Program-made: the position numbers and the translations under genes | The notes under the pieces: generated by a model | What the model saw: the letters and a program-made list of their open reading frames with translations, nothing else | Databases searched by the model: none | What the model was told of the DNA's origin: nothing | Shown here: piece after piece, positions 23,842-32,547 of the stretch | Numbering within the stretch: position 1 is the first letter of the stretch | Layout: every line of letters starts with the position of its first letter | Origin: Streptomyces sp. NRRL S-37 | GTDB taxonomy: Bacteria; Actinomycetota; Actinomycetes; Streptomycetales; Streptomycetaceae | Assembly (NCBI RefSeq): GCF_000721605.1 | Contig: NZ_JOIZ01000021.1 | Coordinates: 138,335 to 202,334, forward strand | DNA length: 64,000 nucleotides | Direction: 5' to 3'

Positions 23842-24905
23842 AGCGACACCGTCACCTTCTCCAGGGCCGAGCGCCGCGCGGCCTCCAGTACGTCCAGGGC
23901 GGCGGCCGCCTCCCGCGCGGTCACCGGGTTGGGGGCGCCCTCGATCAGGGCCTTCGCCACGGCCGCGTAGTAGGCGGGGTAGTCGCCCGGGAGGGTCGGT
24001 ACGGGGTGCCCGCCGCCGGTCACCGGGGACTCGCCGGCGCCGATGCGGCCCCACAGCTCCTCGGGTTCCAGGCCCCAGCCGGGACCGGGGCGCAGGCCGT
24101 CGCGCAGGGCGGCCTCCTGGGGGTCCAGGCCGTGCTTGACGTAACCGGCCTTCGAGCCCAGGACGCGGAAGCGGGGGCCGAGCTGGGCCGTGGTCGCCGA
24201 GACGTAGAGGTGGGAGCGGACGCCGTTCGCGTGCGTCAGCGCGATGAACGTGTCGTCGTCGGTCTGCGCGCCCTCGCGCCGGACGTCCGCCTCGGCGTGG
24301 ACGGTGGTCACCGGGCCGAAGAGGACCAGCGCCTGGTCGACGACATGGCTGCCGAGGTCGTAGAGCAGACCTCCGATCTCCGCCGGGTCGCCGGACTCCC
24401 GCCAGCCGCCCTTGAGCTGCGGGCGCCAGCGCTCGAAGCGGGACTCGAAGCGGTACACGTCGCCGAGCTCGCCGTCGTCGATCAGCTTGCGCAGGGTGAG
24501 GAAGTCGTTGTCCCAGCGGCGGTTCTGGAAGACGGACAGGAGCAGGCCGCGCTCCTCGGCGAGGTCCGCCAGCCCGCGCGCCTCGGCCGCCGTGCCGGAG
24601 AGCGGCTTGTCGACGACGACCGGCAGACCGGCCTTCAGGGCGGCCGTGGCGAGCGGGACGTGGGTCCTGTTCGGGGACGCGATGACGATCAGGTCCAGTT
24701 CGCCGGCGCGGGCGAACAGCTCGTCCGGGGACGCGGCGACGCGTACGTCCGGGAACTCGGCGCGGGCCTGCCGCTGCCGCTCGGGGTTCGAGGTGACCAC
24801 CGTGTCGAGCGCGAGGCCCTCGGTCGCGGCGATCAGCGGGGCGTGGAACACGGAGCCCGCGAGGCCGTAGCCGACGAGGCCGACGCGGAGAGGGGTGCCA
24901 GTCAT
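23838..24905 (-). CDS. Gfo/Idh/MocA-family oxidoreductase
   Basis: 355 aa from ATG 24905. The Rossmann NAD(P) motif VGLVGYGLAGSVFHAPL is at the N terminus, with the family EKP-type motif as DKPLSG and a catalytic-region GGLLYDLGSHVVDQ-L. It oxidises or reduces a sugar, inositol or sugar acid. The ROK repressor gene diverges from it across an inverted-repeat operator, so it is probably induced by a sugar. Confidence 0.9.
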   Translation of the reverse strand: MTGTPLRVGLVGYGLAGSVFHAPLIAATEGLALDTVVTSNPERQRQARAEFPDVRVAASPDELFARAGELDLIVIASPNRTHVPLATAALKAGLPVVVDKPLSGTAAEARGLADLAEERGLLLSVFQNRRWDNDFLTLRKLIDDGELGDVYRFESRFERWRPQLKGGWRESGDPAEIGGLLYDLGSHVVDQALVLFGPVTTVHAEADVRREGAQTDDDTFIALTHANGVRSHLYVSATTAQLGPRFRVLGSKAGYVKHGLDPQEAALRDGLRPGPGWGLEPEELWGRIGAGESPVTGGGHPVPTLPGDYPAYYAAVAKALIEGAPNPVTAREAAAALDVLEAARRSALEKVTVSL

Positions 24906-24913
24906 GCCCCCTA

Positions 24914-24936
24914 CTTTCGCAACGCTGTTGCCAAAG
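24914..24936. promoter_or_regulatory. Candidate ROK operator
   Basis: CTTTCGCAAC (24914-24923) and GTTGCCAAAG (24927-24936) form an inverted repeat with one mismatch around GCT. It lies between the oxidoreductase start (24905) and the divergent ROK gene (24962), the expected position for a repressor site controlling both. Confidence 0.6.
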
Positions 24937-24961
24937 TGCAAGCAGCGGAGAGAATGGGCGG

Positions 24962-26167
24962 GTGAAGAGGACGAACGACGGCATCGGCGGGGCGCACGGT
25001 GCGTACGGCGCGCACGGGGCCCCGCTGGGAGCGAACCTGCTCGCCCTGCGCAGCCACAACACCGCGCTCGTGCTCGACCTGCTGCGGACCGCGGGGGCGG
25101 AGGGGATCAGCCGGCTGGAACTCGCCGAGCGGACCGGGCTCACCCCGCAGGCGGTCAGCAAGATCACGGCCCGGCTGCGGGCGGACGGACTGGCGGCCGA
25201 GGCGGGACGCCGGGCTTCCACGGGCGGAAAGCCGCGCACGGTACTGCGGCTGGTCCCGGAGGCGGGCCACGCGGTGGGCGTCCACCTGGACCGGGACGAG
25301 CTGCGGGCGGTCCTGGTCGACCTGGACGGCGCGGTGGTGGACCGCAGGCGGGCGCCGCTGGACCTGGGCGCGGGGGAGGAGGCGGTACTGGCCCGGGTGG
25401 CCGGAGTCGTCGAGGCGCTCCGGGTGCCGGGGACGGCCGGGGCGGACCGGGTGCCGGGGACGGCCGGGGCGGACCGGGTGCCGGGGACGGCCGGGGCGGA
25501 CCGGGCCCCGCTCGGGGTGGGGGTCGCGCTGCCCGGACCGCTCGACCACGAGAAGGGCGTCCTGCACCGGGTCACCGGCTTCCCCGAGTGGGACGGCTTC
25601 CCGCTCCGGGACGCGCTGGCGCGACGGCTCGGCGTACCGGTGGTCGTCGACAAGGACACCAACGCGGCGGCGCTGGGACTGGCGGTCGGCGGCGAGGGGG
25701 GCTCCTTCGCCTACCTGCACCTCGGCACGGGGCTGGGAGCCGGGCTGGTGATCGGCGGAAGCGTGTACCGGGGGGCCAGGACCGGCGCCGGCGAGTTCGG
25801 GCACCAGGTCGTCCAACTGGACGGGCGGCCGTGCACCTGCGGGGCCCGCGGATGCGTCGAGGCGCTGTGCCTGGACGCCGTCGCCCGCGGTGACGTCGCC
25901 GAGGCGGCCAGGGTGCTGGGGGCGGGGGCGGCGAACCTCGTCGGGCTCCTCGACATCGACCTGGTGCTCCTCGGGGGACGCACCGTGGCCGCCGCGCCCG
26001 AGGAGTTCGTACGGGGGGTCGGCGCGGTTCTCGCCGCGCGGGCCCGGCGCGAGGGCGGGGGCGACGGGGGCGTGCCGGTACGGGTCGCGCCCGGCGGGGT
26101 GCAGGGGGTCGCGGAGGGGGCCGCCCAGTTGCTCCTCGCCCCGCTGTTCGGGCGGGGGGACGCCTGA
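24962..26167 (+). CDS. ROK-family transcriptional regulator
   Basis: 401 aa, GTG start. An N-terminal winged helix (SRLELAERTGLTPQAVSKITARLRADGL) is joined to a sugar-kinase-like ROK domain with DKDTNAAALG, HLGTGLGAGLVIGG and the zinc motif GEFGHQVVQLDGRPCTCGARGCVEAL. A nine-residue tandem repeat RVPGTAGAD is inserted at about residues 154-180, in the ROK domain. It likely represses the divergent oxidoreductase operon and responds to a sugar or phosphosugar. Confidence 0.9.
   Translation: MKRTNDGIGGAHGAYGAHGAPLGANLLALRSHNTALVLDLLRTAGAEGISRLELAERTGLTPQAVSKITARLRADGLAAEAGRRASTGGKPRTVLRLVPEAGHAVGVHLDRDELRAVLVDLDGAVVDRRRAPLDLGAGEEAVLARVAGVVEALRVPGTAGADRVPGTAGADRVPGTAGADRAPLGVGVALPGPLDHEKGVLHRVTGFPEWDGFPLRDALARRLGVPVVVDKDTNAAALGLAVGGEGGSFAYLHLGTGLGAGLVIGGSVYRGARTGAGEFGHQVVQLDGRPCTCGARGCVEALCLDAVARGDVAEAARVLGAGAANLVGLLDIDLVLLGGRTVAAAPEEFVRGVGAVLAARARREGGGDGGVPVRVAPGGVQGVAEGAAQLLLAPLFGRGDA
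25421..25501 (+). repeat. Three perfect 27-bp tandem repeats inside the ROK gene
   Basis: The unit begins CGGGTGCCGGGGACGGCCGG and is repeated exactly at 25421, 25448 and 25475. Each adds nine in-frame residues, so copy-number change would alter the loop length without a frameshift. Confidence 0.95.
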
Positions 26168-26313
26168 CCGGAGGGAGCCTGAGCCCCCTCCGGTATCAGG
26201 CTCGGTGCGGCCTTCGTACGGCCGGCGGGCGGAGGTTTCCCTCACCGGCGTTCGCGAGGTGCCTCCCCAGGCCCTTGAGGCACCGGGGAGGCACGATCAC
26301 CCGCAGTCGCGCG

Positions 26314-27840
26314 TCAGCGGCCCACCGCGCAGGCGTCCCCGTTCAGCGTGAACCGCGGGGGTGCCGTCGTGTCGCCCGTGTGTTCCGCCAGGTACCCCAG
26401 CGTGATGCTCGCGCCCGGCGCGATCGTGGCGTTGTGCGTGGCGTCGGACGCCCTGACCACATTGCTCAACTGGGTCAGGTCCGTGTTCCAGTCGGAGACG
26501 ATCGTCTGGTCGAGGGTCAGCGGGAACTCCAGGCTCCAGCCGTTCACCGGGGTGCTGCCGGTGTTGGTGACGGTGAGGTCGACCGTCATGCCGGTGCCCC
26601 AGGCCCTCACCGTACGGTCCACCCGGCAGGTGGGTTCCTCCCGCGCGAAGGACACCTTGTGCAGACCGCCGGGCAGGTCGTTGACCATGTAGAACTCCCC
26701 GTCGACGGTCGTGCCGACCGACGTCACCTGCGTGGGCGTCCTGCCGATCTCGGCCTGCTCGTAACCGCCCCGCCCGTCGGGCCGCAGCGCCCACACCGTG
26801 GAGGAGCAGTAGTCGGTGGCGATGTACGTGCCGCCCACCAGGTCGGCGTACTGCCGGCCCCGGTACACGTGGCCGCCGATGACCGAACAGCCGCCGGTGT
26901 AGGGGGAGTAGGTGAAGACCGGCTCGGTGTACTGCTCGCCGGGCCGGCAGTCCCCGTCCGTGAACTCCTCCAGGCCCTCGTAGCAGGACCAGCCGAGGTT
27001 CAGTCCGCCCGCGCCGGGGGCGAGGTGATCGATCTCCTCCCAGTGGCCCTGGCCGACGTCGCCGATCCACATCGAGCCGTCGGCCCGGTCGAAGGAGAAC
27101 CGCCACGGGTTGCGCAGTCCGTACAGCCAGATCTCCGCGCGGGCGCCGGGCGTGTCCACGAAGGGGTTGTCGGCGGGGACGCAGTACGCGAGCGGGGCGC
27201 ACGCGCGGCTCACGTCGATCCGCATGATCTTGCCCAGCAGGGTGTCCAGCCGCTGCCCGGACTTGAAGGGGTCACCGGAGCCGCCGCCGTCGCCGATGCT
27301 CCAGTACAGGTTGCCGTCGGGGCCGAAGGCGAGCTGGCCGCCGTTGTGGTTGCTGTACTCGGCGTGCTCCTGGGAGAGCAGGGGTTCCAGGCGGGAGTCG
27401 TCGAGCCGGTAGCGGGCGAGGGTGACCGCGCCGTCGGGCAGCGCCGTGTACGCCAGGTACAGGTCCTGGCTGTCGGCGAAGTCGGACGGCAGGGCGATGC
27501 CGAGCAGACCGCGCTCGTTGCCCGACTCGTCGACGGAGGCGGTGATGTCGATCAGCGGGGTCCGCTCCAGGCCGGTGTCCGGGTGGTAGACGCGGACGGT
27601 GCCGGACTTCTCGGTGATGAACAGCCGGTCCGTGCCGTCGTCGGGGGCGACGACGGCGGTGGGCCGTCTCAACCCGGAGGCGACCTGGGTGGTGGTCGCG
27701 CTGAGGGAGGGCAGGGGGACGGCGGACGCGTCCGCCTTCTTCTCGGGGGCCGCGGTGGCGGACGGGACGAGGGCCGGCAGCACCGCGAGCAGCGCGCACA
27801 GGACGAACGCCAGACGGAACCGCACCCTAAGGGCATGCAT
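26314..27840 (-). CDS. Secreted PQQ-dependent sugar dehydrogenase with C-terminal CBM2
   Basis: 508 aa from ATG 27840; a GTG at 27852, 3 bp after AAGGAG, is an alternative start. A signal peptide (to about VPSATAA) leads to a six-bladed propeller of the soluble glucose/aldose dehydrogenase type (GLRRPTAVV, ITEKSGTVRVY, ERGLLGIAL, SNHNGGQLAFGPDGNLYWSIGDGG). The last 105 residues are a family-2 carbohydrate-binding module (WGTGMTVDLTVTNTG, PVNGWSLEF, NATIAPGASITLGY, with Cys at both ends). The enzyme would oxidise sugars on polysaccharide surfaces such as cellulose or chitin. Confidence 0.85.
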   Translation of the reverse strand: MHALRVRFRLAFVLCALLAVLPALVPSATAAPEKKADASAVPLPSLSATTTQVASGLRRPTAVVAPDDGTDRLFITEKSGTVRVYHPDTGLERTPLIDITASVDESGNERGLLGIALPSDFADSQDLYLAYTALPDGAVTLARYRLDDSRLEPLLSQEHAEYSNHNGGQLAFGPDGNLYWSIGDGGGSGDPFKSGQRLDTLLGKIMRIDVSRACAPLAYCVPADNPFVDTPGARAEIWLYGLRNPWRFSFDRADGSMWIGDVGQGHWEEIDHLAPGAGGLNLGWSCYEGLEEFTDGDCRPGEQYTEPVFTYSPYTGGCSVIGGHVYRGRQYADLVGGTYIATDYCSSTVWALRPDGRGGYEQAEIGRTPTQVTSVGTTVDGEFYMVNDLPGGLHKVSFAREEPTCRVDRTVRAWGTGMTVDLTVTNTGSTPVNGWSLEFPLTLDQTIVSDWNTDLTQLSNVVRASDATHNATIAPGASITLGYLAEHTGDTTAPPRFTLNGDACAVGR

Positions 27841-28135
27841 ATGACAAGCCACGATCTCCTTCTTTCCGTGTGCTGTCGACGGCCGGTGAACGGGGCTGAG
27901 GGCACAGGAGGTCGTGGGAGCGCTCCCGCCACCTCAGGCTGCGACGCACACGACACAGCGGCAACACGTGTTCGCGCCACTTTCGCGCCGTCTGGCGCGA
28001 ACACCGCCCCTCGCCCCGCTGCCCCCGGACCGCCCGTCCGTCCGCAAGGCCGAGCCGTATCCGGCATTCCCTCAAGATCCCGGCCTGTTTAGGCTGAGGC
28101 GCACGCAGGACCGCGTACGGCAGGAGATCCCGCAC

Positions 28136-28915
28136 ATGGCAGACCGCAAGCCGATCGAATCGTGGCTCACCGACATGGACGGGGTGCTGATCCACGAGGG
28201 CGTACCGATCCCCGGCGCCGACGCCTTCATCAAGAAGCTGCGCGACTCCGGGAAGCCCTTCCTGGTCCTCACCAACAACTCGATCTACACCGGGCGCGAC
28301 CTGCACGCCCGGCTGCGCCGCATGGGCCTGGAGGTGCCGATCGAGAACATCTGGACCTCCGCCCTCGCCACCGCCAAGTTCCTGGACGACCAGCGCCCGA
28401 ACGGCTCGGCGTACGTCATCGGCGAGGCGGGACTGACCACCGCGCTGCACGACATCGGCTACATCCTCACCGACCACGAGCCCGACTACGTGGTCCTCGG
28501 GGAGACCCGGACCTACTCCTTCGAGGCCATGACGAAGGCGGTCCGCCTGATCAACGACGGCGCCCGCTTCATCTGCACCAACCCCGACGAGACCGGCCCC
28601 TCCGCCGAGGGCCCGCTCCCGGCGACCGGCGCGGTGGCCGCGCTCATCACCAAGGCGACCGGCAAGCAGCCCTACTTCGCGGGCAAGCCGAACCCGCTGA
28701 TGATGCGCACCGGCCTCAACACCATCGGGGCCCACTCCGAGAGCAGCGCGATGATCGGCGACCGGATGGACACCGACGTACTGGCCGGCATCGAGGCCGG
28801 GATGCAGACGTTCCTGGTGCTCACCGGGCTGACCCGGACCGAGCAGGTGGAGAACTGGCCGTACCGTCCTTCCAAGGTCGTGGACTCCATCGCGGACCTC
28901 GTCGACCTGATCTGA
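28136..28915 (+). CDS. HAD-IIA family hydrolase (NagD-like phosphatase)
   Basis: 259 aa from ATG 28136 with CAGGAG upstream. HAD motif I is LTDMDGVLIHEG, motif II LTNNS, motif III a Lys in GKPNPLMMRTG, and motif IV IGDRMDTDVLAGIEAG; the large IIA cap lies between motifs II and III. Closest in outline to NagD, a phosphatase of nucleotides and sugar phosphates. It stands alone between a secreted dehydrogenase and a sortase-like gene. Confidence 0.92.
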   Translation: MADRKPIESWLTDMDGVLIHEGVPIPGADAFIKKLRDSGKPFLVLTNNSIYTGRDLHARLRRMGLEVPIENIWTSALATAKFLDDQRPNGSAYVIGEAGLTTALHDIGYILTDHEPDYVVLGETRTYSFEAMTKAVRLINDGARFICTNPDETGPSAEGPLPATGAVAALITKATGKQPYFAGKPNPLMMRTGLNTIGAHSESSAMIGDRMDTDVLAGIEAGMQTFLVLTGLTRTEQVENWPYRPSKVVDSIADLVDLI

Positions 28916-29008
28916 CACCGACGTTCACCCCTACGGAGTAATCGCCGCGCTCGCGGGGATGCGGCGCCGGGGCCCGCGCGGGACCCTCCACATGTCTGGA
29001 GGTGCGCG

Positions 29009-29614
29009 ATGGGTTCCGACGAGGAACGCTGCCCGTCCGGCACCGGGCGGCTGCTCGCCGGTGTGGCCTGGGTGGTGCTGCTGCTCGGGCTGTGGCTGTG
29101 GGGCGGCGGGCGGACCGGCGTGCCCTCCGGGACGTCCGGGATCGCGACCGGCGACATGGCGGCGGCCGGACGACCGCCCCGGGGGGAACTGCCGCCCGCG
29201 CACAGTCCGTTGCCCGCAGCGGAGCCGGAGCGCCTCCACATCCCCGCCCTCGGCCTCCGTCTGCCGGTGGCCGCCGGACACGAGGGGCCGGACACGGCCG
29301 TCTGGTCCGCGGAGGGGGTGACGCCGGGCGAACCCGGCACCGCGCTGATGGCGGTACCCGTCCCGCTCCCGGACGTGGAGAGGCTCCGGCCCGGCCTGAC
29401 CCTCCAGGTGCGGCGCGCGGACGCCCGGACCGCCGAGTTCACCGTGGAGGACGTCCGGGCCGTCACCGGCGAACGGCCCGCCGTACAGCGGGTCCACGAG
29501 CGGCCGGGCCCTGCCGGACGGGCCGAACTCCGGCTGGTCGCCCCCGCCGACGGCCCCCGCACGGCCGGCGTGCTCGTCTCGGCGTACCTGACCGGGACGA
29601 CGACGGCGCCCTGA
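29009..29614 (+). CDS. Class F sortase-like protein lacking the catalytic His and Cys
   Basis: 201 aa: a short cytoplasmic N terminus, one membrane helix (residues about 14-31), a Pro-rich linker, then a sortase-like barrel. It aligns by eye with Streptomyces class F sortases: PERLHIPALGLRLPV, GEPGTALMA, LQVRRADARTAEFTVEDV, and a terminal AYLTG. The usual AGH motif reads MAVPV and the usual L-x-TC motif reads LRLVAPAD, so both the catalytic His and Cys are missing. It is probably not a transpeptidase. The comparison rests on my memory of class F sortases. Confidence 0.7.
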   Translation: MGSDEERCPSGTGRLLAGVAWVVLLLGLWLWGGGRTGVPSGTSGIATGDMAAAGRPPRGELPPAHSPLPAAEPERLHIPALGLRLPVAAGHEGPDTAVWSAEGVTPGEPGTALMAVPVPLPDVERLRPGLTLQVRRADARTAEFTVEDVRAVTGERPAVQRVHERPGPAGRAELRLVAPADGPRTAGVLVSAYLTGTTTAP

Positions 29615-29735
29615 GCCCCGTAGGCGCCCGCCTCCGCCGCCGGCGGTAGAGGAACGCGCACGCCGGTCCCGCTTCCCCGCCGCGGCTTGAGCGGCGGTGA
29701 GCCGGCCGCCGGGCCCCCTGTCGTACGCGCCCGGC

Positions 29736-30173
29736 TCAGGCCTCCAGCAGGGCCCGCAACGTGCGGCGGAGCCGGCCGGCATCGTCCGGGCCGACCGCCG
29801 CGAGGAACGCGCTCTCGGTCTCCTCGTACGCCTTCCGCGCGGCGTCGTAGGTGCGTTCCCCCTCCTCGGTGAGCTCGACCACGTTCCTGCGCCGGTCCGC
29901 CGGATCCGGCCGGCGCGTGACGATTCCCTTGCGTTCGAGCACGTCGAGCAGCGCCACCATCGTGGTGCGGTCGATGCCGAGCGTCTGCGCCACCTGGAGC
30001 TGCGACGTCGGTTCGCGGTGGGCCAGCACGCGCAGCGCCCCGAAGTCCTTGCTGTCGATCCCCAGCGGTTCGAGCGCCGCGTCCGTCATCGCCGTGAACT
30101 TCGAGGTCGCGTGCTTGAGGAGATACCCCAGGACGTCGTGCGGATCGGCGGAGGAGCTCGCTTCGGTGGACAT
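29736..30173 (-). CDS. MarR-family transcriptional regulator
   Basis: 145 aa. Winged-helix core LQVAQTLGIDRTTMVALLDVLERKGIV and wing DRRRNVVELTEEGERTYD. It diverges from the NAD-dependent epimerase/reductase at 30243 across 70 bp containing a long palindrome, so it likely represses both. Confidence 0.9.
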   Translation of the reverse strand: MSTEASSSADPHDVLGYLLKHATSKFTAMTDAALEPLGIDSKDFGALRVLAHREPTSQLQVAQTLGIDRTTMVALLDVLERKGIVTRRPDPADRRRNVVELTEEGERTYDAARKAYEETESAFLAAVGPDDAGRLRRTLRALLEA

Positions 30174-30192
30174 GCGGCCATCTTACGCTTAG

Positions 30193-30221
30193 GCTGATCG
30201 TCAGTAACACTGATAATCAGC
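30193..30221. promoter_or_regulatory. Palindromic MarR operator
   Basis: CTGATCGTCAGT (30194-30205) and ACTGATAATCAG (30209-30220) are inverted around AAC, with flanking G and C extending the symmetry. The site sits midway between the divergent starts. Confidence 0.65.
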
Positions 30222-30242
30222 ACCGCGTCGAAAGGCATCGTC

Positions 30243-31190
30243 ATGATCCTCGTCACCGGAGGGGCCGGCTTCATCGGCACCCACACCGTCCGCGCGCTCA
30301 CCGAAGCGGGTGAGGAGTGCGTCCTCCTCCAGCGCCGCAGCCCGCAGGTCCCGCCCTCGCTCGCGGACCTGCCCGTGCACGTCGTCCAGGGCGACGTCGC
30401 CGACCTCGACACCCTGCTCGCCGTCGGGCGGAAGTACCCGGTCACCGGGATCGTGCACCTCGCCGTCGCCCTGCCCTGGCCGGTGACGGGCGACGACCCG
30501 ATCGGCGCGACCGGACGGGCCCTCGACGCGTTCCTCAACATCGGCCGCGCCGCACAGGCCTGGGGGGTGCGCCGCGTCGTGACCGCGAGCACCATCGGCG
30601 TCTACGGCGGCACCGCGTCCGCGGGCGCGCTCACCGAGGACATGCCGCTCTCCCTGGCGTACTCCCACGTCATCCCGGTGTTCAAGAAGATCACCGAACT
30701 GCTCGCCGGCCATCTGTCGGACGTGACCGGCGTGAGCGTCGTCAACGCGCGCATCTCCGGCACCTGGGGGCCGGGCGGACACCTGCCCGACCCGTTCTTC
30801 GCCGCCCCGTCGCTCGCACACGCCGCCGCGCGGCTGACCGAGCCCGACCTGACGGGGCTCATGGCACCGCCGCACGCCGAGGACGCGCTCGACCTGCTCT
30901 ACGTCAAGGACACCGGCCGCGCGCTCGCCCTCCTCCAGCTCACCGACGAACTGCGCCACTCGACGTACAACGTCGCCTCCGGCCGGGCCACCAGCAACGC
31001 CGACGTCATCACCGCGCTCGAGTCCGTCGAGCCCGGCTTCCGGTGGGAGCTGCCCTCGGGCACGGCGCGGCCCGTGAACTGGCTCGACATCACGCGGCTG
31101 CGCGAGGACACCGGATTCGAACCCCGGTACGACACCGCCACCGCTGCCGCCGACTACCTCGCCTGGCTCCGTGCCGGAAACGAGCGGTGA
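30243..31190 (+). CDS. NAD-dependent epimerase/dehydratase (extended SDR)
   Basis: 315 aa, ATG start. Rossmann motif VTGGAGFIGTHTV at the N terminus; catalytic region TASTIGVYGG with the Tyr in LAYSHVIPVFKK (YxxxK-like spacing is loose: Y-S-H-V-I-P-V-F-K, so the exact Tyr/Lys pair is unclear). It probably acts on a nucleotide sugar or small carbonyl compound. Controlled by the divergent MarR protein, hence likely inducible. Confidence 0.85.
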   Translation: MILVTGGAGFIGTHTVRALTEAGEECVLLQRRSPQVPPSLADLPVHVVQGDVADLDTLLAVGRKYPVTGIVHLAVALPWPVTGDDPIGATGRALDAFLNIGRAAQAWGVRRVVTASTIGVYGGTASAGALTEDMPLSLAYSHVIPVFKKITELLAGHLSDVTGVSVVNARISGTWGPGGHLPDPFFAAPSLAHAAARLTEPDLTGLMAPPHAEDALDLLYVKDTGRALALLQLTDELRHSTYNVASGRATSNADVITALESVEPGFRWELPSGTARPVNWLDITRLREDTGFEPRYDTATAAADYLAWLRAGNER

Positions 31191-31415
31191 CCCCCGGACG
31201 GCCGGCCCCGAGGAGCGGACGACGCCACGTTCCCATCCGATGATCGCCGCAGGTGACACCCACTGACGGGGTCGTACCGCACCGCCGGGCGCGCCCGTGC
31301 CGCCGGGCTGTAACAGCCTGCGGACAAGCTCCGGTTCGGCCTCGTGGGCGTCGCGGGACGTATGTCAGGATTGGGGCTCGGAGCACATGGAACAAGTGCA
31401 CCCAAGGGGGGCTTG

Positions 31416-32444
31416 ATGTACGGCAGCAGGGGGGTCGGGGCGTTCACCGGGGGGAGGGCGGCCGCGGTGGTGCTGGGGGCGGCGCTACTGATGACCGGGT
31501 GTTCGTCCTCGGACGACAAGGGGGGTGCGGACGCCGGCGCGGGGATCACCCAGCAGCCGAAGGAGTACGCCCCGTTCTGGGTCAACCCGGACGGCACCGC
31601 CGCACGGCAGGTCGCCCAACTGGCCGAGGACGGCAAGAAGGCGGAGGCCGACCAGATCCGCAAGATCGCCCAGCAGCCCGTCGCCGAGTGGATCAACCCG
31701 GAGAACCCCGAGGAACAGGCCCGCGGCTTCACCGAGGGCGCGGAGAAGGCGGGCCGCACCGCGCTGCTGGTCCTCTACAACATCCCGCACCGCGACTGCG
31801 GCCAGTACTCGCAGGGCGGCGCCGCCGACGGCGACGCCTACCGCGACTTCGTCGACAGTGTCGCCCGGGGCATCGGGGACCGTCCGGCGACCGTGATCCT
31901 CGAACCCGACGCGGTACTGCACCTGGTGGACGGCTGCACCCCGGACGAGTTCCACGAGGAGCGCTACGACCTCCTCAAGGGCGCCGTCGCCAAGCTGAAG
32001 GGCCTGAAGAACACCAAGGTCTACCTGGACGCGGGCAACGCCGGCTGGGGCAACCCCGACCAGATCCACGAGCCGCTCACGTGGGCCGGGATCGAGCAGG
32101 CCGACGGCTTCTCGGTGAACGTCTCCAACTACTACTCCACCGAGGAGTCCATCGCCTACGGCAAGCAGCTCTCCGCCAAGACCGGCGGCAAGCACTTCGT
32201 CATCGACACCAGCCGCAACGGCAACGGCCCCTACACCGAGGGCGCCGCGGACGAACGCTGGTGCAACCCGCCCGGCCGCGCCCTCGGCGAGACCCCGACC
32301 ACGAAGACGGCCGACCCCCTGGTCGACGCCTACCTGTGGGTGAAGCGGCCGGGGGAGTCGGACGGCGAGTGCAAGGGCGGCCCGAAGGCCGGCGAGTGGT
32401 GGCCGGAGTACGCCCTGAAGCTGGCGGAAGAGGCAACCCCCTAG
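31416..32444 (+). CDS. cslZ: GH6 lipoprotein endoglucanase CslZ
   Basis: 342 aa from ATG 31416 (AAGGGGGG at 31404-31410). A lipoprotein signal ends at LMTGC with Cys29 as the lipidated residue. The GH6 fold is clear: VLYNIPHRDCGQ, catalytic-acid segment VILEPDAVLH, LDAGNAGWG, SVNVSNYYST, and the DTSRNGNGP active-site loop. In S. coelicolor and S. lividans cslZ lies beside cslA and glxA and is thought to trim or release the beta-glucan made at hyphal tips; the same order is seen here, with cslZ convergent to glxA. The lipid anchor would keep it at the membrane face. Confidence 0.9.
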   Translation: MYGSRGVGAFTGGRAAAVVLGAALLMTGCSSSDDKGGADAGAGITQQPKEYAPFWVNPDGTAARQVAQLAEDGKKAEADQIRKIAQQPVAEWINPENPEEQARGFTEGAEKAGRTALLVLYNIPHRDCGQYSQGGAADGDAYRDFVDSVARGIGDRPATVILEPDAVLHLVDGCTPDEFHEERYDLLKGAVAKLKGLKNTKVYLDAGNAGWGNPDQIHEPLTWAGIEQADGFSVNVSNYYSTEESIAYGKQLSAKTGGKHFVIDTSRNGNGPYTEGAADERWCNPPGRALGETPTTKTADPLVDAYLWVKRPGESDGECKGGPKAGEWWPEYALKLAEEATP

Positions 32445-32497
32445 GGGCGCGGGGCTGCGACATGTGCGGCTACCGCCGCGTGGGCGCGACAAGCCAC

Positions 32498-32523
32498 AGC
32501 GCTCCCGCACCCGCGGGAGCGCT
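32498..32523. terminator. Bidirectional terminator between cslZ and glxA
   Basis: An 11-bp perfect stem (AGCGCTCCCGC, 32498-32508, with 32513-32523) closes an ACCC loop between the convergent genes. The right arm is repeated just downstream (CCCGCGGGAGCGCTACGGC), giving alternative pairings. Confidence 0.7.
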
Positions 32524-32547
32524 ACGGCGTCCGTACCCGCGGGAGCG

